Shown: positions 1-8,001, counted from the stretch's first letter. The stretch: 10,788 bases of DNA from Flavobacteriaceae bacterium (GCA_013214425.1 JABSPN010000066.1:1-10788), one strand, 5' to 3'. Notes: generated by a model from the letters alone, not told the origin. A program made the numbers and translations.

Positions 1-333
1 GTTAGGAAAATATTTAAAATGCACCAAATAGTGCCTTAAAATGCAGTTTGGAAATCCTTACCACAAAATCATAGAAAATGCAAAAAATGCACTTTTGATG
101 ACGAAAATATTTAAAAAAGTGCGCCAAAGAGTACCAAAACGTGCACTTAGGCAATCCTGACCCCAAAATCCTAGAACGTGACAAAATGTGCATTTTTAAA
201 AAGTCCTCCAAAAAGTGTTAAATAATGCACTTTTGATATCCGGACCCCAAAATCCAGAAAAGCACTATAAAGTACATTTTTGATTACGAAATTATTAACA
301 AGTGTTCCAAAAAGTGGTAACAAGTGCATTTGT
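1..333. repeat. Degenerate tandem repeat array, period about 84-100 bp, at least 3.3 copies
   Basis: Matching anchors recur in order. The motif CCAAA(n)AGT lies at 24, 124, 208 and 307 (spacings 100, 84, 99). GAAAATATTT lies at 6 and 103. AAAATCCTAG or close variants lie at 65, 165 and 249. Each unit also carries several short TGC words at similar offsets; in the first two units they are spaced roughly 12, 10, 37 and 9-10 bp. Copies differ by scattered substitutions and small deletions, so the array is old or diverging. It touches the left edge and may continue beyond it. The last copy breaks off at about 333, exactly where recognisable protease coding sequence begins. No reading frame looks like a real protein; a short minus-strand open frame here only repeats with the DNA. 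Function is unknown. Confidence 0.8.
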
Positions 334-336
334 TAG

Positions 337-1311
337 TTGGCGGTAAATCAAAAAATGGATATTTTTCTGGTTGAGGATCCTGAGTTGAATTTTTTCCCGC
401 AATTAGGAATTCCAATACATGGAATTATCGGGAAAGATTTTTTTGAAGACTTTGTTGTAGAAGTCAATTATTTTAAGCGTTTTATAAGGTTTTATGAGCA
501 CGATGAATATCCGAATAAGAGAAGAAAAAGATATAATATTTCTGAGTTGAGGATTTTATCTGACAAGCCTTATTTTGGCGTATCGATTAAAAATCAGGAT
601 AAAGTTTTAAACCTGAATTTATTATTAGATACTGGAATGTCTGATGCTTTATGGCTAGTACAAGATGATAAACTTCAAAAGCCCAGTAAAAAATTTTATG
701 ATTATCTGGGTAGAAGTATTACAGGCAATGTATTTGGAGATCGGGCGAAAGTTAATGAATTGGATATTAATTCATTTAAATTTAGTAATATAATTACTGC
801 ATTTCCAGATTCTACCTCCACACGTATTCCGAATGTAAAAAATAAATTTCGCAACGGTGTAATTGGAGGGGAAATCCTTAAAAGATTTAACTGCTTAATT
901 GATTATAAAAACAAAGAGTTTGGATTAAAAAAGAACAGTAATTTCAGTACTAAGTTTTCTTACAATGTTAGTGGTTTAGAGTTGTATTATGATGGGTATT
1001 CTATTTTTAAAGACTATAAGGAAGCTAAGGCAGCTTCTCCTGAAAAAGTTATTTTTGTGAGTAGGATAGGAGTGATCTATAAACCCACAGTTAAAATACT
1101 AAATGTTAGAAAAGATTCACCTGCATACAGAGTCGGGCTTCAAAAAGATGATATCATTGTTTCCATCAATAAAAACTCTTCCCACAACTATGATTTAGCT
1201 GAGCTGAATTATATTATAAATGATTTTGAAAAGGGAAAAACAATACGCTTGAAGGTTGAGCGTCAAGGTAAAGAAATAGTATATGAGTTCGCTCCTAAAG
1301 ACATCCTTTAG
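337..1311 (+). pseudogene. 5'-truncated aspartyl protease (retropepsin-like) with C-terminal PDZ domain
   Basis: The 324 visible codons match the C-terminal three quarters of a protein common in Flavobacteriaceae: two retropepsin-like lobes followed by a PDZ domain, normally exported. Residues about 25-45 (IPIHGIIGKDFFEDFVVEVNY) look like the closing strand of lobe 1. Lobe 2 has its catalytic motif LLLDTG at 95-100 and a matching end (GVIGGEILKRF). The PDZ domain covers about 245-324 (DSPAYRVGLQKDDIIVSINK). The signal peptide and the first DTG lobe, probably 100 or more residues, are missing. The frame is blocked by TAG at 334-336, and everything upstream is tandem repeat. The possible starts are a TTG at 337 and an ATG at 355; both would yield a cytoplasmic half-enzyme, so I read this as a pseudogene. 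The rest of the frame is intact, suggesting a recent break or an insertion splitting the gene, with its 5' part left of the window. It ends 2 nt from the convergent DUF1573 stop. Confidence 0.75.
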
Positions 1312-1313
1312 GA

Positions 1314-1703
1314 TTAATTAACAATCACTTTTCCTTTTATCTTTAAGGAGACAAGACCTTCTTCCACATTAACAGCATTGGAGTTAACAGTAATGGTTTT
1401 TCTAATAGGCCCCTTACGCTTTTTACTAACATCATATTTCACTTCAATAACTCCAGTTTCACCGGGAGCAATAGGTCCTTCAGGTTTTTTAGGAACGGTA
1501 CATCCACAAGTAGAGTATACCTTAGTTATCAATAAAGGAGCATTTCCAGTATTTTTAAATTCGAAATGACGAATCCCATCATCTTCACCTACAACTGCAT
1601 TTCCATAATCAATAGTAGTTTCTTTAAATTCGATCTGAGCACCGTCTTGAGCATATGCCGATAGGCATAGAAAACTGAATAATACTACTAGTAAATGTTT
1701 CAT
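1314..1703 (-). CDS. DUF1573 domain secreted protein
   Basis: A 129-residue protein. The start at 1703 is chosen because it gives a clean signal peptide (MKHLLVVLFSFLCLSAYAQ, cleavage after AYAQ); a longer frame from 1754 would put 17 unlikely residues in front and start upstream of the promoter-like box. The mature part is one DUF1573 domain, an immunoglobulin-like beta sandwich: FKETTIDYG at 26-34, FEFKNTGNAPLLI at 47-59, the signature STCGCT at 64-69, and PIAPGETG at 77-84. The family is abundant in Bacteroidota and probably periplasmic; its molecular role is not established. The stop lies 2 nt from the stop of the truncated protease gene, with no room for a terminator. The gene diverges from valS. 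Confidence 0.9.
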   Translation of the reverse strand: MKHLLVVLFSFLCLSAYAQDGAQIEFKETTIDYGNAVVGEDDGIRHFEFKNTGNAPLLITKVYSTCGCTVPKKPEGPIAPGETGVIEVKYDVSKKRKGPIRKTITVNSNAVNVEEGLVSLKIKGKVIVN

Positions 1704-1724
1704 GGCTTGGGATTTAAATACGCA

Positions 1725-1755
1725 TAAATGTACGTTGTTTCTCATGTACTTCAAA
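1725..1755 (-). promoter_or_regulatory. Candidate Bacteroidota-type promoter of the DUF1573 gene
   Basis: On the minus strand, TTTG (1755-1752) is followed after 19 nt by TACATTTA (1732-1725). This matches the Bacteroidota -33 TTTG / -7 TAnnTTTG pattern with only the last G changed to A. The start codon at 1703 leaves a leader of roughly 15-20 nt. The 14-mer covering the -7 box (1720-1733) recurs with one mismatch at the same relative place before the serine protease gene (8002-8015). Inferred from pattern and spacing only. Confidence 0.5.
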
Positions 1756-1770
1756 ATAATGTCAATAACT

Positions 1771-1801
1771 TTTATTTATAGATACTTATTAAGTATTTTT
1801 G
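1771..1801 (+). promoter_or_regulatory. Candidate Bacteroidota-type promoter of valS
   Basis: TTTA at 1771-1774, a 19-nt spacer, then TATTTTTG at 1794-1801, a full match to the -7 consensus TAnnTTTG. The predicted transcript would start near 1806, giving a leader of about 30 nt before the ATG at 1839. No T-box-like leader fits in this space. A perfect palindrome (1782-1796) occupies part of the spacer and the first bases of the -7 box. Confidence 0.5.
1782..1796. promoter_or_regulatory. Perfect 7+1+7 palindrome in the valS promoter, possible operator
   Basis: ATACTTA-T-TAAGTAT is perfectly self-complementary around one central base. It lies between the -33 and -7 elements proposed for valS and overlaps the -7 box by three bases, where a bound dimer would block polymerase. 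It could also be a chance palindrome in AT-rich DNA; no second copy was found in the window. Confidence 0.3.
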
Positions 1802-1838
1802 ACGATTATTTATCAAAATGTATTCCAAAAATTAATTT

Positions 1839-4559
1839 ATGGGAAGTTCAGACAAATATAATCCTAGTGAAATAGAGCAGAAATGGTATGATTTCTGGAT
1901 GGAAAACAATTACTTTCATTCAGAGCCAGATGATAGAGAACCTTATACAATAGTGATTCCTCCTCCAAATGTCACAGGTGTTTTACACATGGGACATATG
2001 CTTAATAATACTATTCAGGATGTTTTAATTCGTCGAGCTAGATTAAAGGGGTACAACGCCTGTTGGGTGCCTGGTACAGACCATGCATCTATTGCTACTG
2101 AAGCTAAAGTTGTCAATAAACTGAAAAGCGAAGGAATCAATAAAAGTGATTTGACTCGTGATCAGTTTTTAGGACATGCCTGGGAATGGACTCATAAACA
2201 CGGGGGTATTATTCTAGAGCAGCTTAAAAAACTAGGGTGTTCTTGTGATTGGGATCGTACCAAGTTTACAATGGATACCGATATGAATGAAAGTGTTATT
2301 AAGGTATTTGTTGATTTGTATAACAAAGGTTTAGTTTACAGAGGATACCGTATGGTAAATTGGGATCCTGAAGCAAAAACTACACTGTCTGATGAAGAGG
2401 TGGAGTATGTTGAAAAGCAAGGAAAATTATATCATGTGTCATATCAGATTGAGGGGTCTGATGAGATGTTTACCATCGCTACAACAAGACCTGAAACAAT
2501 ATTGGGTGATACAGCTATTTGTATTAACCCAAATGATGAAAGACATCAGAATTTAAAAGGTAAAAAAGCAATTGTTCCTATCTGCGGAAGAGTGATTCCA
2601 ATTATTGAAGATGAGTATGTTGATATTGAGTTTGGAACAGGTTGTTTAAAAGTGACACCTGCTCATGATGAAAATGATAAAGTCTTAGGCGAAAAGCACA
2701 ATCTGGAAGTGATTGATATTTTCAATGAAGACGCTTCTCTAAATTCTTACGGAATGCATTATGAAGGTCAAGATCGTTTTGTTGTAAGAAAGCAAATTAC
2801 CAAGGAACTCGAAGAAAAAGGACATATTGTTAAGATAGAAGATTACCAAAATAGAGTTGGAATTTCTGAAAGAACAAAAGCTATTATCGAGCCAAGGTTA
2901 TCAGACCAATGGTTCTTAAAGATGGAGGATTTAGTAAAGCCTGCAATCAAAGCTGTATTGGAAGATGATGAGGTAAAGTTGTTCCCGAAGAAATTTGAGA
3001 ACACATATCGTCACTGGATGGAAGGAATTCGCGATTGGAATATTTCACGTCAGTTGTGGTGGGGACAACAGATTCCGGCCTATTACTATGGAGATGGGAA
3101 AGAAGATTTTGTTGTTGCAGAAAATATGGAAGATGCAGTTCAATTTGCTCAGGAGAAAACAGGAAATACGGGCTTAACAGCATCTGACTTACAACTAGAC
3201 GTAGATGCCCTAGATACCTGGTTCTCTTCATGGTTATGGCCCATGTCTGTTTTTGACGGGATTAGAAATCCCGAGAACAAAGAAATACAATACTACTATC
3301 CTACAAACGATTTAGTCACAGGGCCAGATATTTTGTTTTTCTGGGTGGCTAGAATGATAATTGCTGGATATGAATATAAAGGTGCTCGACCATTTGAAAA
3401 TGTATACTTAACAGGATTAGTTCGTGATAAGCAACGTCGTAAGATGTCCAAGCAATTAGGGAATTCTCCAGACGCCTTAAAGTTAATTGAAGATTATGGT
3501 GCAGATGGAGTACGTGTTGGATTATTGTTTAGTGCTGCTGCTGGAAATGATTTGATGTTTGATGCAGAACAAGTCGATGAAGATGGTAAAGTGTTGAATG
3601 CAAAAGCAATTAAAGATCGTAAAGAAGCTGGTAAAGAACCTATTTATGAGTCTAAACAATGTCATGAAGGAAGAGCATTAGGAACAAAAATGTTTTTTGC
3701 TCATAAGTTGATTTATAGTTGGGGTATTGTGGATATCGATCAACCTGAAGCATCCAAAATTGCTCTGGAATGGTATGAGTCAAAATTCCAAGAAGTATTG
3801 ATTGAAATAGAGGATCATTATGCTAAATATCGTTTGTCTGATGCATTAATGGCGACTAATAAATTATTGAGAGATGATTTTTGTTCTTGGTTATTAGAAA
3901 TCTTGAAGCCAGAATATCAAAAGCCGATAGATAGAAAGTCGTTTGAAACTGTAGTTAGATTGTTTGAAGATAATTTGAAGATTTTACATCCATTTATGCC
4001 TCACTTGACGGAAGGCTTATGGCAGCAAATGGCGGAAAGAAAAGTGGAAGAAGCTTTAGTGGTGTCTAGTTGGCCAGAAATGACAGGAGTAATTAATAAA
4101 AAGTTGATTGATAAGTTTTTATTTGCTAAAGAAGTAGTGTCGGGAATTAGAAGTATAAAAAAGAAAGTGAACTTACCAACACATCAGGAGGTAGCATGTT
4201 TTGTTGTGAATACTGAAAAAGTTTCTCCTGATATGGATGCAGTGATTAAAAAATCCGCTGTAGTTTCTGAAGTCAATTATGTTGAAGAAAAATTGGAAGG
4301 AGCCATGTCATTTAGAGTAAAGTCTAATGAGTATTATGTTCCTGTGGAAATAGAAATTAATGTAGAAGAGGAGATTGCTAAGCTGAGAAAAGAACTAGAG
4401 CGTCATGAGCGTAATTTGATGACTTCTCAGAAGAAATTATCAAATGAGCGTTTTGTATCTAATGCTCCAGAACAAGTTATTGCTGTTGAACGTAAAAAAG
4501 AGGCCGACGCGAAAGCGGCCATTGAAACAATAAAAGAAAGTTTAGCAGCGTTAAATTAA
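1839..4559 (+). CDS. valS: Valyl-tRNA synthetase
   Basis: Cytoplasmic class Ia synthetase that charges tRNA-Val with valine using ATP; 906 residues, somewhat longer than the roughly 870-880 usual for bacterial ValRS. In order: the HIGH-type motif HMGH at 50-53 within PPPNVTGVLHMGH; the CP1 editing domain, about 190-345, with TTRPET at 215-220 and KVTPAHDEND at 271-280; WNISRQLWWGQQIP at 400-413; and the second catalytic loop KMSKQ at 535-539, where the last Ser of KMSKS is Gln. The anticodon-binding helical domain spans about 635-770, and a C-terminal coiled-coil tRNA-binding arm about 840-906. About 28 extra charged residues lie at 579-606, just after the catalytic core, and the following helix lacks the family's usual NKxWNA motif. 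The ATG at 1839 starts the conserved KYNPSEIEQKWYDFW segment. The stop overlaps the META gene stop by 4 nt on opposite strands. Confidence 0.97.
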   Translation: MGSSDKYNPSEIEQKWYDFWMENNYFHSEPDDREPYTIVIPPPNVTGVLHMGHMLNNTIQDVLIRRARLKGYNACWVPGTDHASIATEAKVVNKLKSEGINKSDLTRDQFLGHAWEWTHKHGGIILEQLKKLGCSCDWDRTKFTMDTDMNESVIKVFVDLYNKGLVYRGYRMVNWDPEAKTTLSDEEVEYVEKQGKLYHVSYQIEGSDEMFTIATTRPETILGDTAICINPNDERHQNLKGKKAIVPICGRVIPIIEDEYVDIEFGTGCLKVTPAHDENDKVLGEKHNLEVIDIFNEDASLNSYGMHYEGQDRFVVRKQITKELEEKGHIVKIEDYQNRVGISERTKAIIEPRLSDQWFLKMEDLVKPAIKAVLEDDEVKLFPKKFENTYRHWMEGIRDWNISRQLWWGQQIPAYYYGDGKEDFVVAENMEDAVQFAQEKTGNTGLTASDLQLDVDALDTWFSSWLWPMSVFDGIRNPENKEIQYYYPTNDLVTGPDILFFWVARMIIAGYEYKGARPFENVYLTGLVRDKQRRKMSKQLGNSPDALKLIEDYGADGVRVGLLFSAAAGNDLMFDAEQVDEDGKVLNAKAIKDRKEAGKEPIYESKQCHEGRALGTKMFFAHKLIYSWGIVDIDQPEASKIALEWYESKFQEVLIEIEDHYAKYRLSDALMATNKLLRDDFCSWLLEILKPEYQKPIDRKSFETVVRLFEDNLKILHPFMPHLTEGLWQQMAERKVEEALVVSSWPEMTGVINKKLIDKFLFAKEVVSGIRSIKKKVNLPTHQEVACFVVNTEKVSPDMDAVIKKSAVVSEVNYVEEKLEGAMSFRVKSNEYYVPVEIEINVEEEIAKLRKELERHERNLMTSQKKLSNERFVSNAPEQVIAVERKKEADAKAAIETIKESLAALN

Positions 4560-4996
4560 GAATTTTTCCTTAAAACGAAGGTGGTACTGCCTTCAGAATC
4601 TTTTAATAACAACGACTCATTATCTAATAGATATTGGGTTGTTTTTTGTAGTTGAGTTCCCATTTCTCGCTCGATTTCATCTAATTCCATACAGAACATT
4701 TCCGTAGCAATTAATCTGTAAATTTTAATAGTGCCTTTATTGATTTCAAAAGAACCAGTATGATTATTACATCCTACTGAAGCAGAGAGTTGATTTCTGC
4801 TAATACTAATAACGGCTTTGTCATTTCCAGAAATCACTCTATTGCCAATAGAAGTGATAGACCATCTTCCTTCTAATTTAGATTGGGCTATTGTATTTTC
4901 TGTATTCAGGGTATTTTCTTCTGATGTGGTGGTTTCTTTTTTAGAACCACATTCTGTATTTAATAGAATGGCTAATAGGATAACTAAGTGCTTCAT
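4556..4996 (-). CDS. META domain (HslJ-like) lipoprotein
   Basis: 146 residues. The N-terminus is a short hydrophobic signal followed by Cys16 (LLAILLNTEC-GSKK), probably lipid-anchored. The bases before the Cys (N-T-E) are a poor lipobox, so lipidation is less certain than usual, though CGSKK is a common start of flavobacterial lipoproteins. After a Thr/Glu/Asn-rich linker (21-38) comes one META domain: LEGRWSITSI at 41-50, GCNNHTG at 75-81, TEMFCME at 98-104, and a final FVLRK strand. The paired cysteines 76 and 102 sit at the family's usual GCN and MAC positions. META proteins include E. coli HslJ; the biochemical role is unclear. The acidic surface-export signal seen after the Cys of the LamG lipoprotein is absent, so a periplasm-facing anchor is likely. 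The start codon lies 17 nt after a terminator hairpin, so how it is transcribed is unclear. Confidence 0.85.
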   Translation of the reverse strand: MKHLVILLAILLNTECGSKKETTTSEENTLNTENTIAQSKLEGRWSITSIGNRVISGNDKAVISISRNQLSASVGCNNHTGSFEINKGTIKIYRLIATEMFCMELDEIEREMGTQLQKTTQYLLDNESLLLKDSEGSTTFVLRKNS

Positions 4997-5000
4997 GAAG

Positions 5001-5040
5001 TAAAAATATAAAAAAAGAGGATAGCATTGCTATCCTCTTT
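5001..5040 (-). terminator. Rho-independent terminator after the serine protease gene
   Basis: A perfect 12-bp stem (5014-5025 with 5029-5040; GAGGATAGC core) closes on a 3-nt loop. On the minus strand it is followed by a T-rich tract (TTTTTTATATTTTTA, 5013 down to about 5000). It starts 21 nt after the stop at 5061. The tract ends only a few bases before the META start codon at 4996. Confidence 0.9.
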
Positions 5041-5060
5041 CATATATAAGATTAATGAAC

Positions 5061-7982
5061 TTATTTTCTGACAAATTGTAGCGTAGTGCTAGAGTTTTTA
5101 TCAGAGATTTTCACGAAGTATACTCCAGTTTGAAGAGCAGTAGCATCGATTACCAAATCTTGATCAGAATTAATTTCTTTGCTAATTACTTTTTGTCCTA
5201 ATACATTGAATACTTCATAGTTATCTGGTAATTCAATATTGCCATTGATACCAATATTAATGTTTCCAGCGGTTGGATTAGGGTATAAAGAAATATCAGC
5301 TTGATCTAAACTTACATCACTTGTGCTCAATACTGATAATGGTGCTAAGATAAATCCACCAGATAATCCAGTGAATGTTCCAGTGAATGTTACACCAGAT
5401 CCTCCAACACCAAATGAACCAATCGTTAAGGTTGTAGTTTCAGTAGCGTTGATTGTGTTATCTGGAGCAAAAGTAATTGGTCCAGCATCATCTCTTAATA
5501 CATGTAAATCTGTTCTAGAATATGCGCCACCTGTTGCAGCTTCCCATCCAGCAATTTCAGCTTCAGTGAAGTAGAATGTGATAGTAACATCACCTGAACT
5601 AGCAGCATTTGTTGGGTTGATATAGAATGTCTTATCTACAGCTAAATCAGGAGCTGTACTTCCATTATAAACAGTTCCTCCAGTTCCAGCTCTTGCAATA
5701 GCAACATCAATACACCCATAGTCATGAGCGTCGTTGTTTACTATGTCCATCATAACATCTCCTGATGCTGCATCAGAGGTGTGAATACTTCCATTACCAG
5801 GAAGCATTAATTGATCGTGAGTAGTTCCATTATTAACTCCTGTTTGGATATCAGCAAATACTGTAGCAGTAATTGTAATATTATCTAATAAGATGATTCC
5901 AGAAGTTCCGACACCTGGACTTACATGACGTACAACAAAATATCCAGTTACGTTATTTAAAGAAGAAACGTCGATGTCTCTAATAACACCATTTCCACTT
6001 AAAGTAGTTCCAGAATCAATTAGCGTTCCTGTTTGAACAGCTGTAGCGCTAGAAATATCTGTAGTGAAATATACTTCATATGGTTCAGTGTCCTGGAATC
6101 CTCCAATACCAAAGTTAAAGTTCACGTTAGAGGTGTTGTTTGGAACAACGAATGGAGTTACGTGATAGAAATAGTTGTCAGGGCTGAAGTTTCCACCGTT
6201 TCCTAATACTGTTCCATCAGATTCAGATCCAGGGAAGTTTCCTGTAATACCAGTATAAGTAACCCCAGTTAATGGAATCCAAACATTAGAATCTCCATCT
6301 TCATCAATACTAGCCCAAGTAGTAGAGTAATCTGCTTGGAAGTCTTCGCTAAAAATTACTTGTTGTGTTCCTCCAGATGTAGCGATATCATCATCAGTAA
6401 TTGTTATTGTAATTGAGTTTAATGATGGGTTTTCACCAGCATCACCTCCATTAGCATTAACAGATAAGTCAATAACAACTGTTTCATCTCCTTCTACTAA
6501 TGCATCATTGTAAATTCTTACAGTCATGTTTTGAGAAGTAGTTGACCCAGCCGGGAATGTGATATTAGTTGTTTGTAAATCGAAATCTGTTCCTTGTGTT
6601 GCAGATCCAGAACCATTTACAGAAAATGTAACGTCGGCATTTTGTGTTGCAGCTTGGTTTAAGTTTACTGAAATATTTACGTCAGTAAAGCTGCAATCTG
6701 TCCCTTCAGCAGTACTCATAGCTCCACTTTGGAATCCTACTTGTGGAGATGCTGGGTTGGGATCATCCACACCACAGTTAGGCATTAATCCTTGCGCATT
6801 TAATATAGAAATCATCTCGTTAGATCTTGCTCCAGAACCATTAGGACATCCTCCTGTATTATGGATCGATACAACCAAGTTGTCAGCAAATCTTAATACT
6901 GGAGATCCTGAACTTCCTCCTTCTGTATCACATAAGTACTCAACTCTTGCATTAGAAGAACTTGAAACCTGAGCAAATCCACCTGGAAGCGGATCTGTAT
7001 CTGTAAGAACAGCGATCTCTTTTCTTCTTCCTCCTGGATGTTGCGGGATATAAATTCTTTCACCAGCAGTGACGATAGCAGATGATAAACTTAAGTATCC
7101 ATAGGTTGCAGTTGGATTAACTGGTAATTGTACTAAGGTAAAGTCATTTCCACCATCTGTGAATTCGAATGTTGCAGAAGTAGCAACTAAGTCAGATGAA
7201 GCATCAGTAGATCCAGCACAAGTTGTATATCTGTAGTTGAATAGGAAATCTGTATTGTTAGCAGCAGCAGCAGATCCGATACAGTGGTTATTGGTCATTA
7301 CATTTCCTTCACATCCTATTAACCATCCTGTACACAAACTTCCACCATTTATTAATAAACGACAAACAGCTTCCCCTTTTCTATACATTTCTGTTCCATC
7401 ATAACAAACAATAGCTTCTTTGTTATCTGCGCCACAGATAGAAAAGATAGTATTGTCATCTGGTGATCTTTGTGCTAATCTTTCGATTGTTTCTTCACTG
7501 TATCCATAAGATACTTTGGTGATGTCAAATCCGTAGTGATTACTTCTGTTATTAGCGTCTTTACTAAAAACGCTTACGATAATATGATCTCCCATGATAG
7601 TTCCAGTCCAGAACTCACTTATCATATAGGGGCTTTCTTTTGTCCCAACAATCTTTCCCTTTTCAGAATAGATATAAACATCTCCAGTTTTCGGATTGTA
7701 AACTTCCATATAGTCACCTGGTTTTAAATCGAAGTTTTCAATATAAAGTTTGATAAAACCAGCACCTTCCGATTGGAATTGTTCCTGGTATACTAAACCA
7801 GTTTTACTACTGTTGTAAGCTTCTTTAGCACTCAAGTTTAAGTCGAAAATATCGGCAACTTGAAGTGGCTTCATCTTGGTAACGCTCTGATCAATATGAT
7901 CTTGAGATGGGAGAACTTGTTGCCCACTTGCAATAGCTGCCAAGAACATTAATAAATAGATAGGTAGTATTTTTTTACTCAT
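5061..7982 (-). CDS. Secreted trypsin-like serine protease with Calx-beta and T9SS type A sorting domains
   Basis: 973 residues, exported by Sec (signal peptide ending near residue 20, AAIASG-QQ) and then probably by the type IX system. Residues 21-175 form an N-terminal region, perhaps a propeptide. The S1-type protease domain covers about 180-405 with a complete triad: His233 (MTNNHC), Asp280 (GGNDFTLV), Ser358 (GGSSGSPV). Asp352 is six residues before the Ser, as Asp189 is in trypsin, hinting at Arg/Lys cleavage. Many cysteines (183, 193, 207, 217, 224, 234, 255, 351, 379, 403) suggest disulfides, as in lysyl endopeptidases. A Calx-beta domain follows (about 430-532, ending ITITITDDD), then a cleaved-adhesin / choice-of-anchor-type beta domain (about 542-708, FSEDFQADYSTTW, DEDGDSNVW). 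Residues 710-885 are an unclassified beta-rich segment. The T9SS C-terminal domain (about 890-973) has LYPNPTAG, YEVFNVLGQKV, LQTGVYFVKI and a terminal VRK. Acts outside the cell or on its surface. Confidence 0.93.
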   Translation of the reverse strand: MSKKILPIYLLMFLAAIASGQQVLPSQDHIDQSVTKMKPLQVADIFDLNLSAKEAYNSSKTGLVYQEQFQSEGAGFIKLYIENFDLKPGDYMEVYNPKTGDVYIYSEKGKIVGTKESPYMISEFWTGTIMGDHIIVSVFSKDANNRSNHYGFDITKVSYGYSEETIERLAQRSPDDNTIFSICGADNKEAIVCYDGTEMYRKGEAVCRLLINGGSLCTGWLIGCEGNVMTNNHCIGSAAAANNTDFLFNYRYTTCAGSTDASSDLVATSATFEFTDGGNDFTLVQLPVNPTATYGYLSLSSAIVTAGERIYIPQHPGGRRKEIAVLTDTDPLPGGFAQVSSSSNARVEYLCDTEGGSSGSPVLRFADNLVVSIHNTGGCPNGSGARSNEMISILNAQGLMPNCGVDDPNPASPQVGFQSGAMSTAEGTDCSFTDVNISVNLNQAATQNADVTFSVNGSGSATQGTDFDLQTTNITFPAGSTTSQNMTVRIYNDALVEGDETVVIDLSVNANGGDAGENPSLNSITITITDDDIATSGGTQQVIFSEDFQADYSTTWASIDEDGDSNVWIPLTGVTYTGITGNFPGSESDGTVLGNGGNFSPDNYFYHVTPFVVPNNTSNVNFNFGIGGFQDTEPYEVYFTTDISSATAVQTGTLIDSGTTLSGNGVIRDIDVSSLNNVTGYFVVRHVSPGVGTSGIILLDNITITATVFADIQTGVNNGTTHDQLMLPGNGSIHTSDAASGDVMMDIVNNDAHDYGCIDVAIARAGTGGTVYNGSTAPDLAVDKTFYINPTNAASSGDVTITFYFTEAEIAGWEAATGGAYSRTDLHVLRDDAGPITFAPDNTINATETTTLTIGSFGVGGSGVTFTGTFTGLSGGFILAPLSVLSTSDVSLDQADISLYPNPTAGNINIGINGNIELPDNYEVFNVLGQKVISKEINSDQDLVIDATALQTGVYFVKISDKNSSTTLQFVRK

Positions 7983-8001
7983 AAGTAATAAATTTAGTTA
8001 A

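Noticed and set aside
14..211. 65-residue minus-strand open frame in the left repeat array
   Set aside because: Its sequence merely repeats with the DNA units, is rich in Phe, Lys and Ile/Leu as expected from AT-rich DNA, and shows no family resemblance.
1704..1754. Upstream ATG extending the DUF1573 protein by 17 residues
   Set aside because: The extension would precede a complete signal peptide and lie upstream of the predicted transcription start.
1806..1838. T-box or other riboswitch in the valS leader
   Set aside because: The predicted leader is only about 30 nt and holds no hairpin or terminator.
6559..6972. 137-residue plus-strand open frame inside the serine protease gene
   Set aside because: It is antisense to a well-supported coding region with clear protease and Calx-beta motifs; its composition is that of a reverse-frame shadow.
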